From: Micromonospora sp. MW-13
GTDB lineage: Bacteria > Actinomycetota > Actinomycetes > Mycobacteriales > Micromonosporaceae
DNA: 34,382 nt
Assembly (NCBI RefSeq): GCF_003434305.1
Contig: NZ_QKKX01000060.1
Coordinates: 1-34,382, forward strand
Direction of reading: 5' to 3'
Part shown: positions 1-7,521 of the stretch, piece by piece
Numbering within the stretch: position 1 is the stretch's first letter
Layout of the letters: each line of letters opens with the position of its first letter
The notes under the pieces: model-generated
What the model was told of the DNA's origin: nothing
Databases searched by the model: none
Seen by the model: the letters and a program-made list of their open reading frames with translations, nothing else
Program-made: the position numbers and the translations under genes

Positions 1-2562
1 GACCTGGGTACCGTCGGCACTCGCACCGTTACGCACGTCGAGACACTTGCCACCCAGGCCCCGGACCGGGCCGGTCCGGGTGGTGGCGGCGGTGTCCAGG
101 GTGAACGCGTCCACGTCGTAGAGCGCCCCGGCCCCGCCGGCGAAGGTGAGGTACAGGGTGGTGGTGCCGGCGGGCGCGCCGGAGACCGCCCCGGTGACCG
201 TGGTGAACGCGTCCCACGCCCCGGTGACCGGCACGGCGGCCGAGCCGAGGACCGTCCCGGTGGCCGAGCCGGCCCGCACCTGGAGGGTGCCGCCCGCCCC
301 GGCCGAGGAGACCCGGGCACTGAACGAGGTCACGTTCCCGAGCTGGTACGGCTGGAACGCGATCCAGTCCCCGTTCTCGATGTTGCCGACGGTCTTGCCG
401 CCCTCGGCGGTGCCCTTGTCGAAGGTGGCGATGCCGGACGAGGTCTTGAAGTGCTCGGCCTGCCGGTGCCGGGGCTGGAGGGTGTGCTGGGTGTGCGTGG
501 TCAGCCCGCCCCGGTCGGTGTACTCGGCGTCGAAGATGGCGAAGATGTTCGCCGCGTCGTCGTGCTCGCCGTCGACCGGGATGGCGATCGAGCCGGAGCA
601 GCCGTTCGCCGAGGTGATCTGGTGGCCGTGCTGGTCGTGGCCGAGCACGTAGGTCATCTTGACCTTGGCGCAGTCGATCGTGCCGTCCTCGGGGTCGGTG
701 ACGGTGATGCTGAACGGCACGGTGTCGCCGAAGGAGAAGAGCCGGCCGTTGCCGGGGCTGTTCACGGTCACGGTCGGTGCCGTGTTGCCCACGGTGATGG
801 TGACGCTGGCGCTGCCGGTGGCCCCCTGCGGGTCGCGCACGGTGAGCGTGGCGGTGTACGTGCCGTTCGCGGTGTACGTCTTGGCCGGGTTGGCGGCGGT
901 GGAGGTGGTGCCGTCGCCGAACGCCCACGCGTAGGTCAGCGCCCCGCCGTCGGGGTCCGTCGACCCGGCCGAGGAGAAGTTCACGGCCAGCGGGGCCGCC
1001 CCGGACGTCCGGTCCGCGCTCGCCCGGGCGGTCGGGGCCCGGTTGCCGCTGGCGATGTAGTCGAAGCGGTAGAGCGCGGAGTTGGCGTCGCCGTTGAAGT
1101 AGCCGGTGCCGTAGTCGAGCACGTAGTACGCGCCGTCCGGGCCGAAGGCCGAGTCCATCACCTGCTTGCCGGTCCACGGGAAGGCGTCGATGGTGCCGGG
1201 CGAGCCGTCGGCGTTGACGTGGATCGGCTTGATCCAGCCGCGGCCGAACTCGGTGGCGAAGAACTGCCCGTCGAAGGACTGCGGGAACTTCGTCGTCGAG
1301 GTGGAGGCGGCGTCGTACCGGTAGACCGGGCCGCCCATCGGGGACTCGGAGCCGCCGCCGAACTCGGGCGGGGTGCCGGCGTCACCGGCGTACCGGATCC
1401 AGGCCGGCTTCGCGGCCGGCAGCTTGCCGAGGCCGGTGTTGCGGAACGAGTTGTTGGTCGGCCCGCCCGCGCAGTCGTACTTGGCGCCGCCGGTGCCGGT
1501 GGCGAAGTCCCACTCGTTGTACGTCTCGCTGGCGGTGTTGGTGCCGGTGCAGTACGGCCAGCCGTAGTTGCCGGGCCCGGCGACCCGGTTGAACTCGACC
1601 TGCCCGCTGGGGCCCCGGGTGGCGCTGGTGGTGCCGGCGTCCGGCCCGTAGTCGCCGACGTAGACGATCCCGGTGGCCCTGTCCACGCTGATCCGGAACG
1701 GGTTGCGGAAGCCCATCGCGTAGATCTCCGGGCGGGTCTTCGCGGTGCCGGGCGCGAACAGGTTGCCGGCGGGGATCGAGTACGACCCGTTCGCGTTGAC
1801 CTTGATACGTAGGATCTTGCCGCGCAGGTCGTTGGTGTTGCCGGAACTGCGCTGCGCGTCGTACCCGGGGTTGCGGTTGGTCCGCTCGTCGATCGGGGCG
1901 TACCCGGCGGAGTCGAACGGGTTGGTGTCGTCGCCGGTGGACAGGTACAGGTTGCCGGCGGCGTCGAAGTCGATGTCCCCGCCGACGTGGCAGCACAGGC
2001 CCCGGTCGGCCGGGACGTCCAGCACGTCGACCTTGCTGGCCTGGTTGACGGTGAAGTCGGCGTTCAAGGTGAACCGGGACAGCCGGTTGACGCCCTGCCA
2101 GGCGGAGAAGTCGGTGCCGGTGGCGGGGGCGTCCCCGGCGGGGGTGGTCAGCGGCGGCGCGTAGTAGAGGTAGATGTGCCGGTTGGTGGCGAAGTTCGGG
2201 TCGACCCCGACGCCCTGCAACCCCTCCTCGTCGTGGCTGTAGACGGCCACGGTGCCGACGACCGTGGTGGTGCCGGCGGCGTCGGTGCGGCGCAGCGTGC
2301 CGTTGCGGGCGGTGTGCAGGACCGACCGGTCCGGCAGCACGGCCAGAGACATCGGCTCGCCGGTCTCCGCGACGCCTCGGGCCAGCTCGACCTGTTGGAA
2401 GTCGCTGCCGGTGATCACGTGCGCGGCGGCCGGGGTGGGGCCGCCGAGGGCGGCCGGTCCGGCGCCGAGGCCGACGGCGCCGGCGGCCACGACCAGCAGC
2501 AGCGCCGCGGCGGCGGTGGGCCACCGTCGGGGGTGGCGGGTGGGAGCGTCCTTGATGGACAT
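1..2562 (-). CDS. Secreted PQQ-type glucose/sorbosone dehydrogenase with PKD, CBM6-like and ricin-like modules (3' end outside window)
   Basis: The frame is open from ATG at 2562 to the left window edge (854 codons seen, no stop), so the C-terminus is missing. Residues 1-50 form a signal peptide: basic start, long Ala/Leu/Val core, then PTPAAAH. About 50-490 is a glucose/sorbosone dehydrogenase (GSDH) beta-propeller, with blocks such as HDEEGLQGVGVDPNF, CCHVGGDIDFD, GNLYLSTGDDTNPF and RNPFRISVD. The family oxidises aldoses with PQQ outside the cytoplasm. About 505-575 is a PKD domain (NFSSAGSTDPDGG, WAFGDGTTS). An Ig-like linker (LGHDQHGHQITSANGCSGSI) follows, then a CBM6-like module at about 700-830. 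The last visible residues, GGKCLDVRNGASADGTQV, open a ricin-type lectin domain. The modules suggest a polysaccharide-bound oxidase. It has its own promoter and operator at 2773-2849. The ribosome site (AAGGGA, about 12 nt from ATG) is weak, but no better in-frame start exists. Substrate unknown. Confidence 0.9.
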   Translation of the reverse strand, partial: MSIKDAPTRHPRRWPTAAAALLLVVAAGAVGLGAGPAALGGPTPAAAHVITGSDFQQVELARGVAETGEPMSLAVLPDRSVLHTARNGTLRRTDAAGTTTVVGTVAVYSHDEEGLQGVGVDPNFATNRHIYLYYAPPLTTPAGDAPATGTDFSAWQGVNRLSRFTLNADFTVNQASKVDVLDVPADRGLCCHVGGDIDFDAAGNLYLSTGDDTNPFDSAGYAPIDERTNRNPGYDAQRSSGNTNDLRGKILRIKVNANGSYSIPAGNLFAPGTAKTRPEIYAMGFRNPFRISVDRATGIVYVGDYGPDAGTTSATRGPSGQVEFNRVAGPGNYGWPYCTGTNTASETYNEWDFATGTGGAKYDCAGGPTNNSFRNTGLGKLPAAKPAWIRYAGDAGTPPEFGGGSESPMGGPVYRYDAASTSTTKFPQSFDGQFFATEFGRGWIKPIHVNADGSPGTIDAFPWTGKQVMDSAFGPDGAYYVLDYGTGYFNGDANSALYRFDYIASGNRAPTARASADRTSGAAPLAVNFSSAGSTDPDGGALTYAWAFGDGTTSTAANPAKTYTANGTYTATLTVRDPQGATGSASVTITVGNTAPTVTVNSPGNGRLFSFGDTVPFSITVTDPEDGTIDCAKVKMTYVLGHDQHGHQITSANGCSGSIAIPVDGEHDDAANIFAIFDAEYTDRGGLTTHTQHTLQPRHRQAEHFKTSSGIATFDKGTAEGGKTVGNIENGDWIAFQPYQLGNVTSFSARVSSAGAGGTLQVRAGSATGTVLGSAAVPVTGAWDAFTTVTGAVSGAPAGTTTLYLTFAGGAGALYDVDAFTLDTAATTRTGPVRGLGGKCLDVRNGASADGTQV

Positions 2563-2772
2563 CGTTGTGCAGTCCCTTCCTGACGTCTGACTGCCAGGGC
2601 GGGGCGCGCGCCGTCGCGCCGGATGCCGTAGCGGGGGGATGCGCTCGGGCCGTCGGGTGCCTGCCCGACCGCCGCGGCCTCCGGGCGGGACGGGTGCGTG
2701 CCCGGGGGTCACCAGTCGATGGGTCACCGCGCCGCCGGTTCACCTCGACGAAACACCTTCGTGATGCCTCAG

Positions 2773-2802
2773 ACATTAATATCCATGAATTGCTGGTGTC
2801 CA
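2773..2802 (-). promoter_or_regulatory. Predicted promoter of the sugar dehydrogenase gene
   Basis: On the minus strand TGGACA (2802-2797) is followed after 18 bp by TAATGT (2778-2773), a reasonable sigma70/HrdB-like -35/-10 pair. The ROK operon promoter at 17996-18025 has the same hexamers (TGGACA, N18, TACTGT) at the same distance from the same operator. That agreement is the main support. Confidence 0.55.
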
Positions 2803-2825
2803 TACCTTCTGACCACCCAACCTCA

Positions 2826-2849
2826 ACTTTTGCTCGTTCTGGCAAAAGT
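2826..2849. promoter_or_regulatory. Operator copy 1: perfect inverted repeat ACTTTTGC-N8-GCAAAAGT
   Basis: Two perfect 8-bp arms (2826-2833 and 2842-2849) flank the spacer TCGTTCTG. The near-identical site at 18049-18072 lies upstream of the ROK regulator operon, and both sit 23 bp upstream of TGGACA. The centre is about 71 bp upstream of the predicted start, a position more typical of activators than of simple repressors. ROK regulators often use sites with TTTG/CAAA half-sites, so the ROK protein at 16755-17933 is the obvious candidate binder (inference). Confidence 0.65.
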
Positions 2850-2860
2850 CCCGGGTGGAC

Positions 2861-3940
2861 TCAGTGGGCGCGGGCGACGGAATGGGCGCTCAGCGCGGTG
2901 AGCGCCTCCCGGGCCGGCGGGGTGAGCGGGGCGTCGGCCAGGGCGCGCAGGGCCGCCTCCACCCGGACCCGGATCATCCGCTCGATCTCCTCCCGGGCCC
3001 CGGTGGCGTCGATGATCGACCGCAGCTCGGCGGCGCCGTCGTCGTCCAGGTCGGGGTTGCCGAACAACTCCCGCAGCCGGACGGTCTGCGCCCGGTCCGC
3101 CGCCGCCCGGGCCAGCGCCATCATCACCGTCGGCTTGCCCTCGCGCAGGTCGTCCAGGACGGACTTGCCGGTGACCGTCGGGTCGCCGAAGACACCCAGC
3201 ACGTCGTCGCGGAGCTGGAAGGCGTCGCCGAGCGGGTCGCCGAACTCGGCCAGCGCGGCGAGCAGCTCCGGCCCGGCGCCGGCCAGCGCCGCGCCGATCT
3301 GCAACGGCCGGGTCACCGTGTACCGGGCGGCCTTCAGCCGGATCACGGTCAGCGCGCTGGCCACCGAGCCGTCGCCCACCCCGGAGACCAGGTCCAGGTA
3401 CTCCCCCGCGATCACCTCGGTACGCATCAGCGCGAACACCGCGTACCCCCGGAGCACCTGGTCCCGGTGCAGCCCGCACTCGTGGAACATCTGGTCCGAC
3501 CAGGCCGCGCAGAGGTCACCGCAGAGCAGGGCGGTGTTGCGCCCGTACGCCTCCGGGTCGCCCCGCCAGGCGGAGCGGGCGTGCAGCTCGGCGAAGAGCC
3601 GGTGCACCGAGGGCGCGCCCCGGCGCTGGTCGCTGCGGTCCAGGATGTCGTCGTGGATCAGCGCGAACGCGTGGAACAGCTCCAGGGCCGCCGAGGCGAC
3701 CACGATCGGGGTACCGTCGCCGCCGGCATCGTCGCCGTCGGCGCCCCGCCAGCCCCAGTAGCAGAACTGCGGGCGCAGCCGCTTGCCGCCGGCCAGCACG
3801 AACCGGTGCAGGGCCGTGAAGACGCCCCGGGGCGCGCCGTCCGGCCACTGCGGGGCCTGCCGGTCGAGGAACGCGGCCAGCTCGGCGTCGACCCGGGTTC
3901 GCAGGCCGCTCGCGTCGGTGGGGGCGACCGTCACCGTCAT
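2861..3940 (-). CDS. Polyprenyl diphosphate synthase (GGPP/FPP synthase family), last gene of the ebo-type operon
   Basis: A 359-residue all-alpha trans-isoprenyl diphosphate synthase, which condenses IPP with allylic diphosphates. Visible motifs are GGKRLRP (51-57, IPP binding), the first Asp-rich motif DDILD (97-101), GEYLDL (179-184) and a second Asp-rich motif in relaxed form, FQLRDDVLG (241-249). The fifth residue before the first motif is Phe92, which in related enzymes tends to limit the chain to about C20, so GGPP is a reasonable guess (inference). ATG at 3940 has a strong AAGGAGG about 5 nt upstream. The EboF-like gene ends 13 nt upstream. Its place beside a UbiA prenyltransferase gene suggests that it supplies the prenyl donor for that enzyme. 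Confidence 0.93.
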   Translation of the reverse strand: MTVTVAPTDASGLRTRVDAELAAFLDRQAPQWPDGAPRGVFTALHRFVLAGGKRLRPQFCYWGWRGADGDDAGGDGTPIVVASAALELFHAFALIHDDILDRSDQRRGAPSVHRLFAELHARSAWRGDPEAYGRNTALLCGDLCAAWSDQMFHECGLHRDQVLRGYAVFALMRTEVIAGEYLDLVSGVGDGSVASALTVIRLKAARYTVTRPLQIGAALAGAGPELLAALAEFGDPLGDAFQLRDDVLGVFGDPTVTGKSVLDDLREGKPTVMMALARAAADRAQTVRLRELFGNPDLDDDGAAELRSIIDATGAREEIERMIRVRVEAALRALADAPLTPPAREALTALSAHSVARAH

Positions 3941-3953
3941 GTGTCCTCCTTGG

Positions 3954-5345
3954 TCACTCCGGCTGCGACAGCCCGGCCAGCTCCAGCAGCAGCGACTTGA
4001 CCTCGGTGGCGGCCACCGCGTCCCGGGCCGGGCCCGGGTCGGAGCAGAGCAGCACCGGGGCGTCCGCCGGGTCGGCCGGCAGCCGCCCGTGCGAGCCGCG
4101 CACCGCCCGCGCCCCGGCGTCCAGCCCGACGACGCTCATCAGGTACCGCATGCCCAGCTTCTTGCGGGCCAGGGCGACGCCGGCGCGCCGCTTCGCCGCG
4201 CCGGGCGCGGCCGGGTCGAAGAACAGCTCCGCCGGGTCGTACCCGGGCTTGCGGTGGATTTCCACGAGGCGGGCGAAGTCCGGGGCGCGGGCGTCGTCGA
4301 GCCAGTAGTAGTAGGTGAACCAGGCGTCCGGATCGGCCACCAGCACCAGCTCGCCGGAGCGCGGGTGGGCCAGCCCGTACGCGGCCTGGCCGTCGGCGTC
4401 CAGCACCTCGGCCACCCCGGGCAGCCCGGCGCAGAGCTTCGCCACCGCCGGCACGTCGGCCGGGTCCCGGACGTAGACGTGCGCCACCTGGTGGTCGGCG
4501 ACGGCGAACGCCCGGGACGTCCACGGGTCCAGGTACTCCATGCCCTCCTGGGTGTGCACCCGCAGCATCCCCTCGGCGCGCAGCAGCCGGTTGACGTCCA
4601 CCGGGCGGGCCACGTCGGTGATGCCGTACTCGGACAGCGCCACGACCGTGGCGTCCCGGGCCCGGGCGGCGTCGATCAGCGGGCCGAGCACCTCGTCCAG
4701 CTCGGCCGCCGCGGCGGCGGCCCGTGGCGAGGACGGCCCGAACCGTTGCAGGTCGTAGTCCAGGTGGGGGACGTAGACCAGGGTCAGGTCCGGGGCGTGG
4801 TCGGCAAGGATCTCCTCCGCCGCCTTGCAGATCCAGGCCGACGAGGGCAGCCCGGCCCCCGGCCCCCAGTAGGTGAACAGCGGGAACGTGCCCAGCTTGG
4901 CGGTGAGGGTGTCGTGCAGCTCCGGCGGGTCCGTGTAGCAGTCGGGCTCCTTGCGGCCGTCGGCGTGGTAGACCGGGCGGGGGGTGACCGTCCAGTCCAC
5001 GTCCGCGCCCATGGCGTACCACCAGCAGACGTTGGCCACGGTGTAGCCGGGCTCGGCCCGGCGGGCGGCCTGCCACAGCTTCTCCCCGCCGACCAGGGCG
5101 TTGTGCTGCCGCCAGAGGAACACCTCGCCGAGGTCCCGGAAGTACCAGCCGTTGCCGACGATCCCGTGCCCGGCCGGGGGCTCGCCGGTGAGGAAGGTGG
5201 ACTGCACCGCGCAGGTGACCGCCGGCAGCACCGTGCCCAGCGTGGCGGTGAACCCGCCGTCGGCCACCGACCGCAGCCGGGGCATGTGCTCCAGCAGGCG
5301 CGGGGTCAGCCCCACCACGTCCAGCACCACCAGCCGCCTGCTCAT
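3954..5345 (-). CDS. eboF: Alkaline-phosphatase-superfamily protein, EboF-like (nucleotide pyrophosphatase/phosphodiesterase fold)
   Basis: 463 residues with the N-terminal core of type I phosphodiesterases/nucleotide pyrophosphatases: VVLDVVGL with metal-type Asp9, then LPAVTCAVQSTFLTG with the candidate nucleophile Thr44, then GHGIVGNGWY. Two later blocks differ from the usual pattern by eye. The expected D-x-x-x-H block reads HLDYDLQRFGP (Asp196, Gln200) and the expected SDHG reads SEYG (238-241). The metal site may therefore be changed, or the protein may act on an unusual substrate. No signal peptide is visible, so it is probably cytosolic. ATG at 5345 has no clear ribosome site of its own; it overlaps the stop of a 16-residue upstream ORF (5342-5392), suggesting coupled translation. 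It belongs to the ebo-type operon. The symbol follows synteny and fold. Confidence 0.85.
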   Translation of the reverse strand: MSRRLVVLDVVGLTPRLLEHMPRLRSVADGGFTATLGTVLPAVTCAVQSTFLTGEPPAGHGIVGNGWYFRDLGEVFLWRQHNALVGGEKLWQAARRAEPGYTVANVCWWYAMGADVDWTVTPRPVYHADGRKEPDCYTDPPELHDTLTAKLGTFPLFTYWGPGAGLPSSAWICKAAEEILADHAPDLTLVYVPHLDYDLQRFGPSSPRAAAAAAELDEVLGPLIDAARARDATVVALSEYGITDVARPVDVNRLLRAEGMLRVHTQEGMEYLDPWTSRAFAVADHQVAHVYVRDPADVPAVAKLCAGLPGVAEVLDADGQAAYGLAHPRSGELVLVADPDAWFTYYYWLDDARAPDFARLVEIHRKPGYDPAELFFDPAAPGAAKRRAGVALARKKLGMRYLMSVVGLDAGARAVRGSHGRLPADPADAPVLLCSDPGPARDAVAATEVKSLLLELAGLSQPE

Positions 5346-5392
5346 GCCGGCACCGCGCCGGGCCGATGACTCACTCGCTGACGCTCGCTCAC
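5342..5392 (-). CDS. Possible 16-residue leader peptide coupled to the EboF-like gene
   Basis: GTG at 5392 lies 7 nt after a good GGGAGG and opens a short ORF, MSERQRVSHRPGAVPA. Its TGA (5344-5342) overlaps the ATG of the next gene as ATGA. The downstream ATG lacks a Shine-Dalgarno sequence, so ribosomes may reach it by termination-reinitiation. It could instead be an untranslated remnant; nothing beyond the ribosome site and the overlap proves translation. SERxRVSH-type N-termini seem familiar to me from Micromonospora repeats, but I could not check this. Confidence 0.4.
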   Translation of the reverse strand: MSERQRVSHRPGAVPA

Positions 5393-5417
5393 GCCGGGAC
5401 CTCCCTTGGTTTCGGCA

Positions 5418-5436
5418 CCGCCGTGCGGCACGGCGG
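5418..5436. other. Hairpin between the EboE-like and EboF-like genes
   Basis: CCGCCGTG (5418-5425), loop CGG, CACGGCGG (5429-5436): a perfect 8-bp stem in the 106-bp gap, which is the longest gap inside the otherwise packed operon. It has no T-tract. It could attenuate transcription or stabilise a processed mRNA end ahead of the leader ORF. Confidence 0.4.
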
Positions 5437-5451
5437 CGCGGTGTCGATGGC

Positions 5452-6648
5452 TCACGGCCGCACCGCCGTGGCGGCCGGCGCGTCCGCCGGCGCGAGGCCC
5501 ACGGCGACCAGCTCGTCGCGGGCGAAGGCCAGCTCGGCGGCGATCCCGGTGGCCAGCTCCGCGGCGTCGCGCGGGCGCCGCGCCCGCGGCAGCACCCCCC
5601 AGGTGTACGTCTCCACGTCGAGGTGGTCGCAGCCGGCGACCGGCCCGGCGAACAGCGCGGCCAGCGCGGCCCGCAGCACCGGCACGGTGGCGGCCAGCGG
5701 CGGCTCGGGCGGGGCGTGCAGCGGCACGTGGTAGTGCACCCGCCACGGGCCGGGCAGCCGGGCGGCCAGGGCCGCGTCGAGGTCGTCGGCGGCGTGCCCG
5801 GGGTCGGCCGGGTCGGCGGCGTGCGCGCAGCCCGCGCCCCGGGTCTGGTGCAGGAAGCGCGGCTCCACCCAGCGGTGCAGCGCCTCCGTCTCCCCGGCCG
5901 GGGCCTCGATCGCGGCGGAGACCTGCACCTTCACCACCGGCAGGCCGGCGGCGGCGAGCCGGGCCAGGGCGGCGGCCGGCTCCTCCCAGGCGCAGGCCAG
6001 GTGGGCCAGGTCCAGGCAGATCCCGAGCCGGTCCGGGTCCGTCCCGGCGAGCAGGGCGGCGGCCTGTCCGGTGGACTCCACCACGCAGCCCGGCTCCGGC
6101 TCGAACCCGATCCGGATCGGCCGGCCGGTGTCCCGCTCGACCGCGGCGAGGCCGGCGGCCAGCGCGTCGAGCTGCCGCCGCGCCGCGGCGGACCGGTCGG
6201 CGTCCCAGGGGGTCCGCCAGGCCAGCGGCAGGGTGGACACCGATCCCCGGGCCGCGTCCTCGGGCAGCAGGTCGGCCAGCACCCGGGCCAGGTCCAGGGT
6301 GTACGCGAGCCGCCGCGGGCTGGTCCAGTCCGGGTGGTAGACGGCGTGCTTGACCACCGGGGCCTGGAAGGCCGAGTACGGGAAGCCGTTGAGCGTCACC
6401 ACCTCCAGCCCGCGCGCGGTCAGCTCGGCGCGCAGCCGGCGGCGCAGGGCCTCGTCGGCGGCGAGCTCGGCGGCCACCGGGGCGGCCAGCCACAGCCCGA
6501 GCCCGAGCAGGTCGCCGCCGAGGGCGCGGCGTACCGGAACGGCGTAGGTGTCCAGTTGACCGAGGACGCCGGCAAGGTCCTCGGCGGGGTGCACGTTGGT
6601 GCAGTAGCCGAGGTGGACGGTGTCGCCGCCGCCGTGTCGCAGCCGCAT
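5452..6648 (-). CDS. eboE: EboE-like protein, TIM-barrel sugar isomerase/AP-endonuclease-2 fold
   Basis: 398 residues from ATG at 6648. This start was chosen because it overlaps the TGA of the TatD gene by 1 nt and gives the expected N-terminus MRLRHGGGDTVHLGYCTNVHP; the open frame upstream of it is a shadow. The protein resembles xylose-isomerase-like TIM barrels: LNGFPYSAF near 87-94, GFEPEPG (181-187, metal-type Glu), a later LDLAHL block and VKVQVS. EboE was named in ebo clusters as a metabolite-traffic protein and its exact reaction is not known. It shares the GFEPEPG and LDxxH blocks with the isomerase at 8197-9102 in the same operon, so the two are probably distant paralogues. No signal peptide or membrane segment is seen. 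Confidence 0.87.
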   Translation of the reverse strand: MRLRHGGGDTVHLGYCTNVHPAEDLAGVLGQLDTYAVPVRRALGGDLLGLGLWLAAPVAAELAADEALRRRLRAELTARGLEVVTLNGFPYSAFQAPVVKHAVYHPDWTSPRRLAYTLDLARVLADLLPEDAARGSVSTLPLAWRTPWDADRSAAARRQLDALAAGLAAVERDTGRPIRIGFEPEPGCVVESTGQAAALLAGTDPDRLGICLDLAHLACAWEEPAAALARLAAAGLPVVKVQVSAAIEAPAGETEALHRWVEPRFLHQTRGAGCAHAADPADPGHAADDLDAALAARLPGPWRVHYHVPLHAPPEPPLAATVPVLRAALAALFAGPVAGCDHLDVETYTWGVLPRARRPRDAAELATGIAAELAFARDELVAVGLAPADAPAATAVRP

Positions 6649-7520
6649 CAGCTTCCGCCGCGCAGGATCGAGTTGCCGGCGAACGTGCCGCCCCCGCCCT
6701 CGGGCGGTCCGTCGGCGGGGTCCAGGCCGGTGAGGTCCAGCCGGCCCGACTGGCCGTAGAACTCGGCCGGGTTGCGCCACAGCACCCGGTCGACGTCGTC
6801 GTCGGTGAAGCCGGCGAGCAGCATCGCCTCGCCGGTGGCCCGGGTGAGCAGCGGGTCCGAGCGGCCCCAGTCGGCCGCCGAGTTCACCAGCATCCGCTCG
6901 GTGCCGTGCAGCCGCAGCAGCTCGACCATCCGGGGCGGGGACATCTTGGTGTCCGGGTAGATGGAGAAGCCCAGCCAGCAGCCGGTGTCCCGGACCAGCC
7001 CGACGGTCACCTCGTTGAGGTGGTCGAGCACCACCCGGCCGGGGTCGATGCCGGACTCGGCGACCACGGCGAGGCTGCGTTCCACGCCCCGGACCTTGTC
7101 CCGGTGCGGGGTGTGCACCATGGCCGGCAGGTCGTGGGCGACGGCCAGGGCGAGCTGGGCGGCGAACGCCTCGTCCTCCTCCGGCGTCATCGAGTCGTAC
7201 CCGATCTCGCCGACCGCGACGACCTGGTCCTTCTCCAGGTACCGGGGCAGCAGGTCGAGCACGGGCCGGCAGCGCGGGTCGTTGGCCTCCTTCGGGTTCA
7301 GCGCGATGGTGGCGTGGTGCCGGACGCCGAACTGTCCGGCCCGGAACGGCTCCCAGCCGATGATCGAGTCGAAGTAGTCGGCGAAGCTGTCCGGGCTGGT
7401 GCGCGGCTGGCCCAGCCAGAACGCCGGCTCCACCACCGCCCGCACCCCGGCGGCGGCCATCCGCTCGTAGTCGTCGGTGGTGCGCGAGGTCATGTGGATG
7501 TGCGGGTCGAAGATGCGCAT
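6648..7520 (-). CDS. eboB: TatD-family metal-dependent hydrolase, EboB-like
   Basis: 290 residues from ATG at 7520, which starts MRIFDPHIHM one base after the EboA stop; a longer upstream frame is not needed. It is an amidohydrolase-type TIM barrel with HxH at His7/His9, VGEIGYD (Glu ligand), MVHTPHR, VLDHLNE and a late NSAADW block (Asp). These are the expected metal ligands of TatD enzymes, which hydrolyse phosphoesters, nucleic acids or small ring compounds. In ebo clusters this gene is eboB; its substrate is unknown. Its TGA overlaps the ATG of the EboE-like gene, so translation is coupled. The last 30 residues are rich in Gly and Pro and look flexible. Confidence 0.88.
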   Translation of the reverse strand: MRIFDPHIHMTSRTTDDYERMAAAGVRAVVEPAFWLGQPRTSPDSFADYFDSIIGWEPFRAGQFGVRHHATIALNPKEANDPRCRPVLDLLPRYLEKDQVVAVGEIGYDSMTPEEDEAFAAQLALAVAHDLPAMVHTPHRDKVRGVERSLAVVAESGIDPGRVVLDHLNEVTVGLVRDTGCWLGFSIYPDTKMSPPRMVELLRLHGTERMLVNSAADWGRSDPLLTRATGEAMLLAGFTDDDVDRVLWRNPAEFYGQSGRLDLTGLDPADGPPEGGGGTFAGNSILRGGS

Positions 7521-7521
7521 G

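Larger units (their letters stand above)
2563..2860 (-). promoter_or_regulatory. Leader and promoter region of the sugar dehydrogenase gene
   Basis: This 298-bp gap holds no convincing gene. It is less GC-rich than its surroundings near 2760-2830. It contains the operator (2826-2849) and promoter (2773-2802) listed separately, implying a start near 2766 and a 5' leader of about 200 nt. A small hairpin lies in the leader: GTCGGG (2652-2657), loop TGCCTG, CCCGAC (2664-2669). No clear terminator separates the upstream polyprenyl synthase stop at 2861 from this promoter, so read-through from the ebo-type operon is possible. Confidence 0.5.

Noticed and set aside
451..1812. Long plus-strand open frame opposite the sugar dehydrogenase
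   Set aside because: It is the codon-aligned antisense of the GSDH gene; Val/Gly/Arg-rich with no family motif.
1382..2845. Minus-strand 487-residue open frame
   Set aside because: Arg/His/Pro-rich shadow of the dehydrogenase gene in another frame; it also runs through the operator and promoter.
2861..5345. Carotenoid or terpene biosynthetic cluster, suggested by the polyprenyl synthase
   Set aside because: No phytoene synthase, desaturase or terpene cyclase nearby; the neighbours are ebo-type genes.
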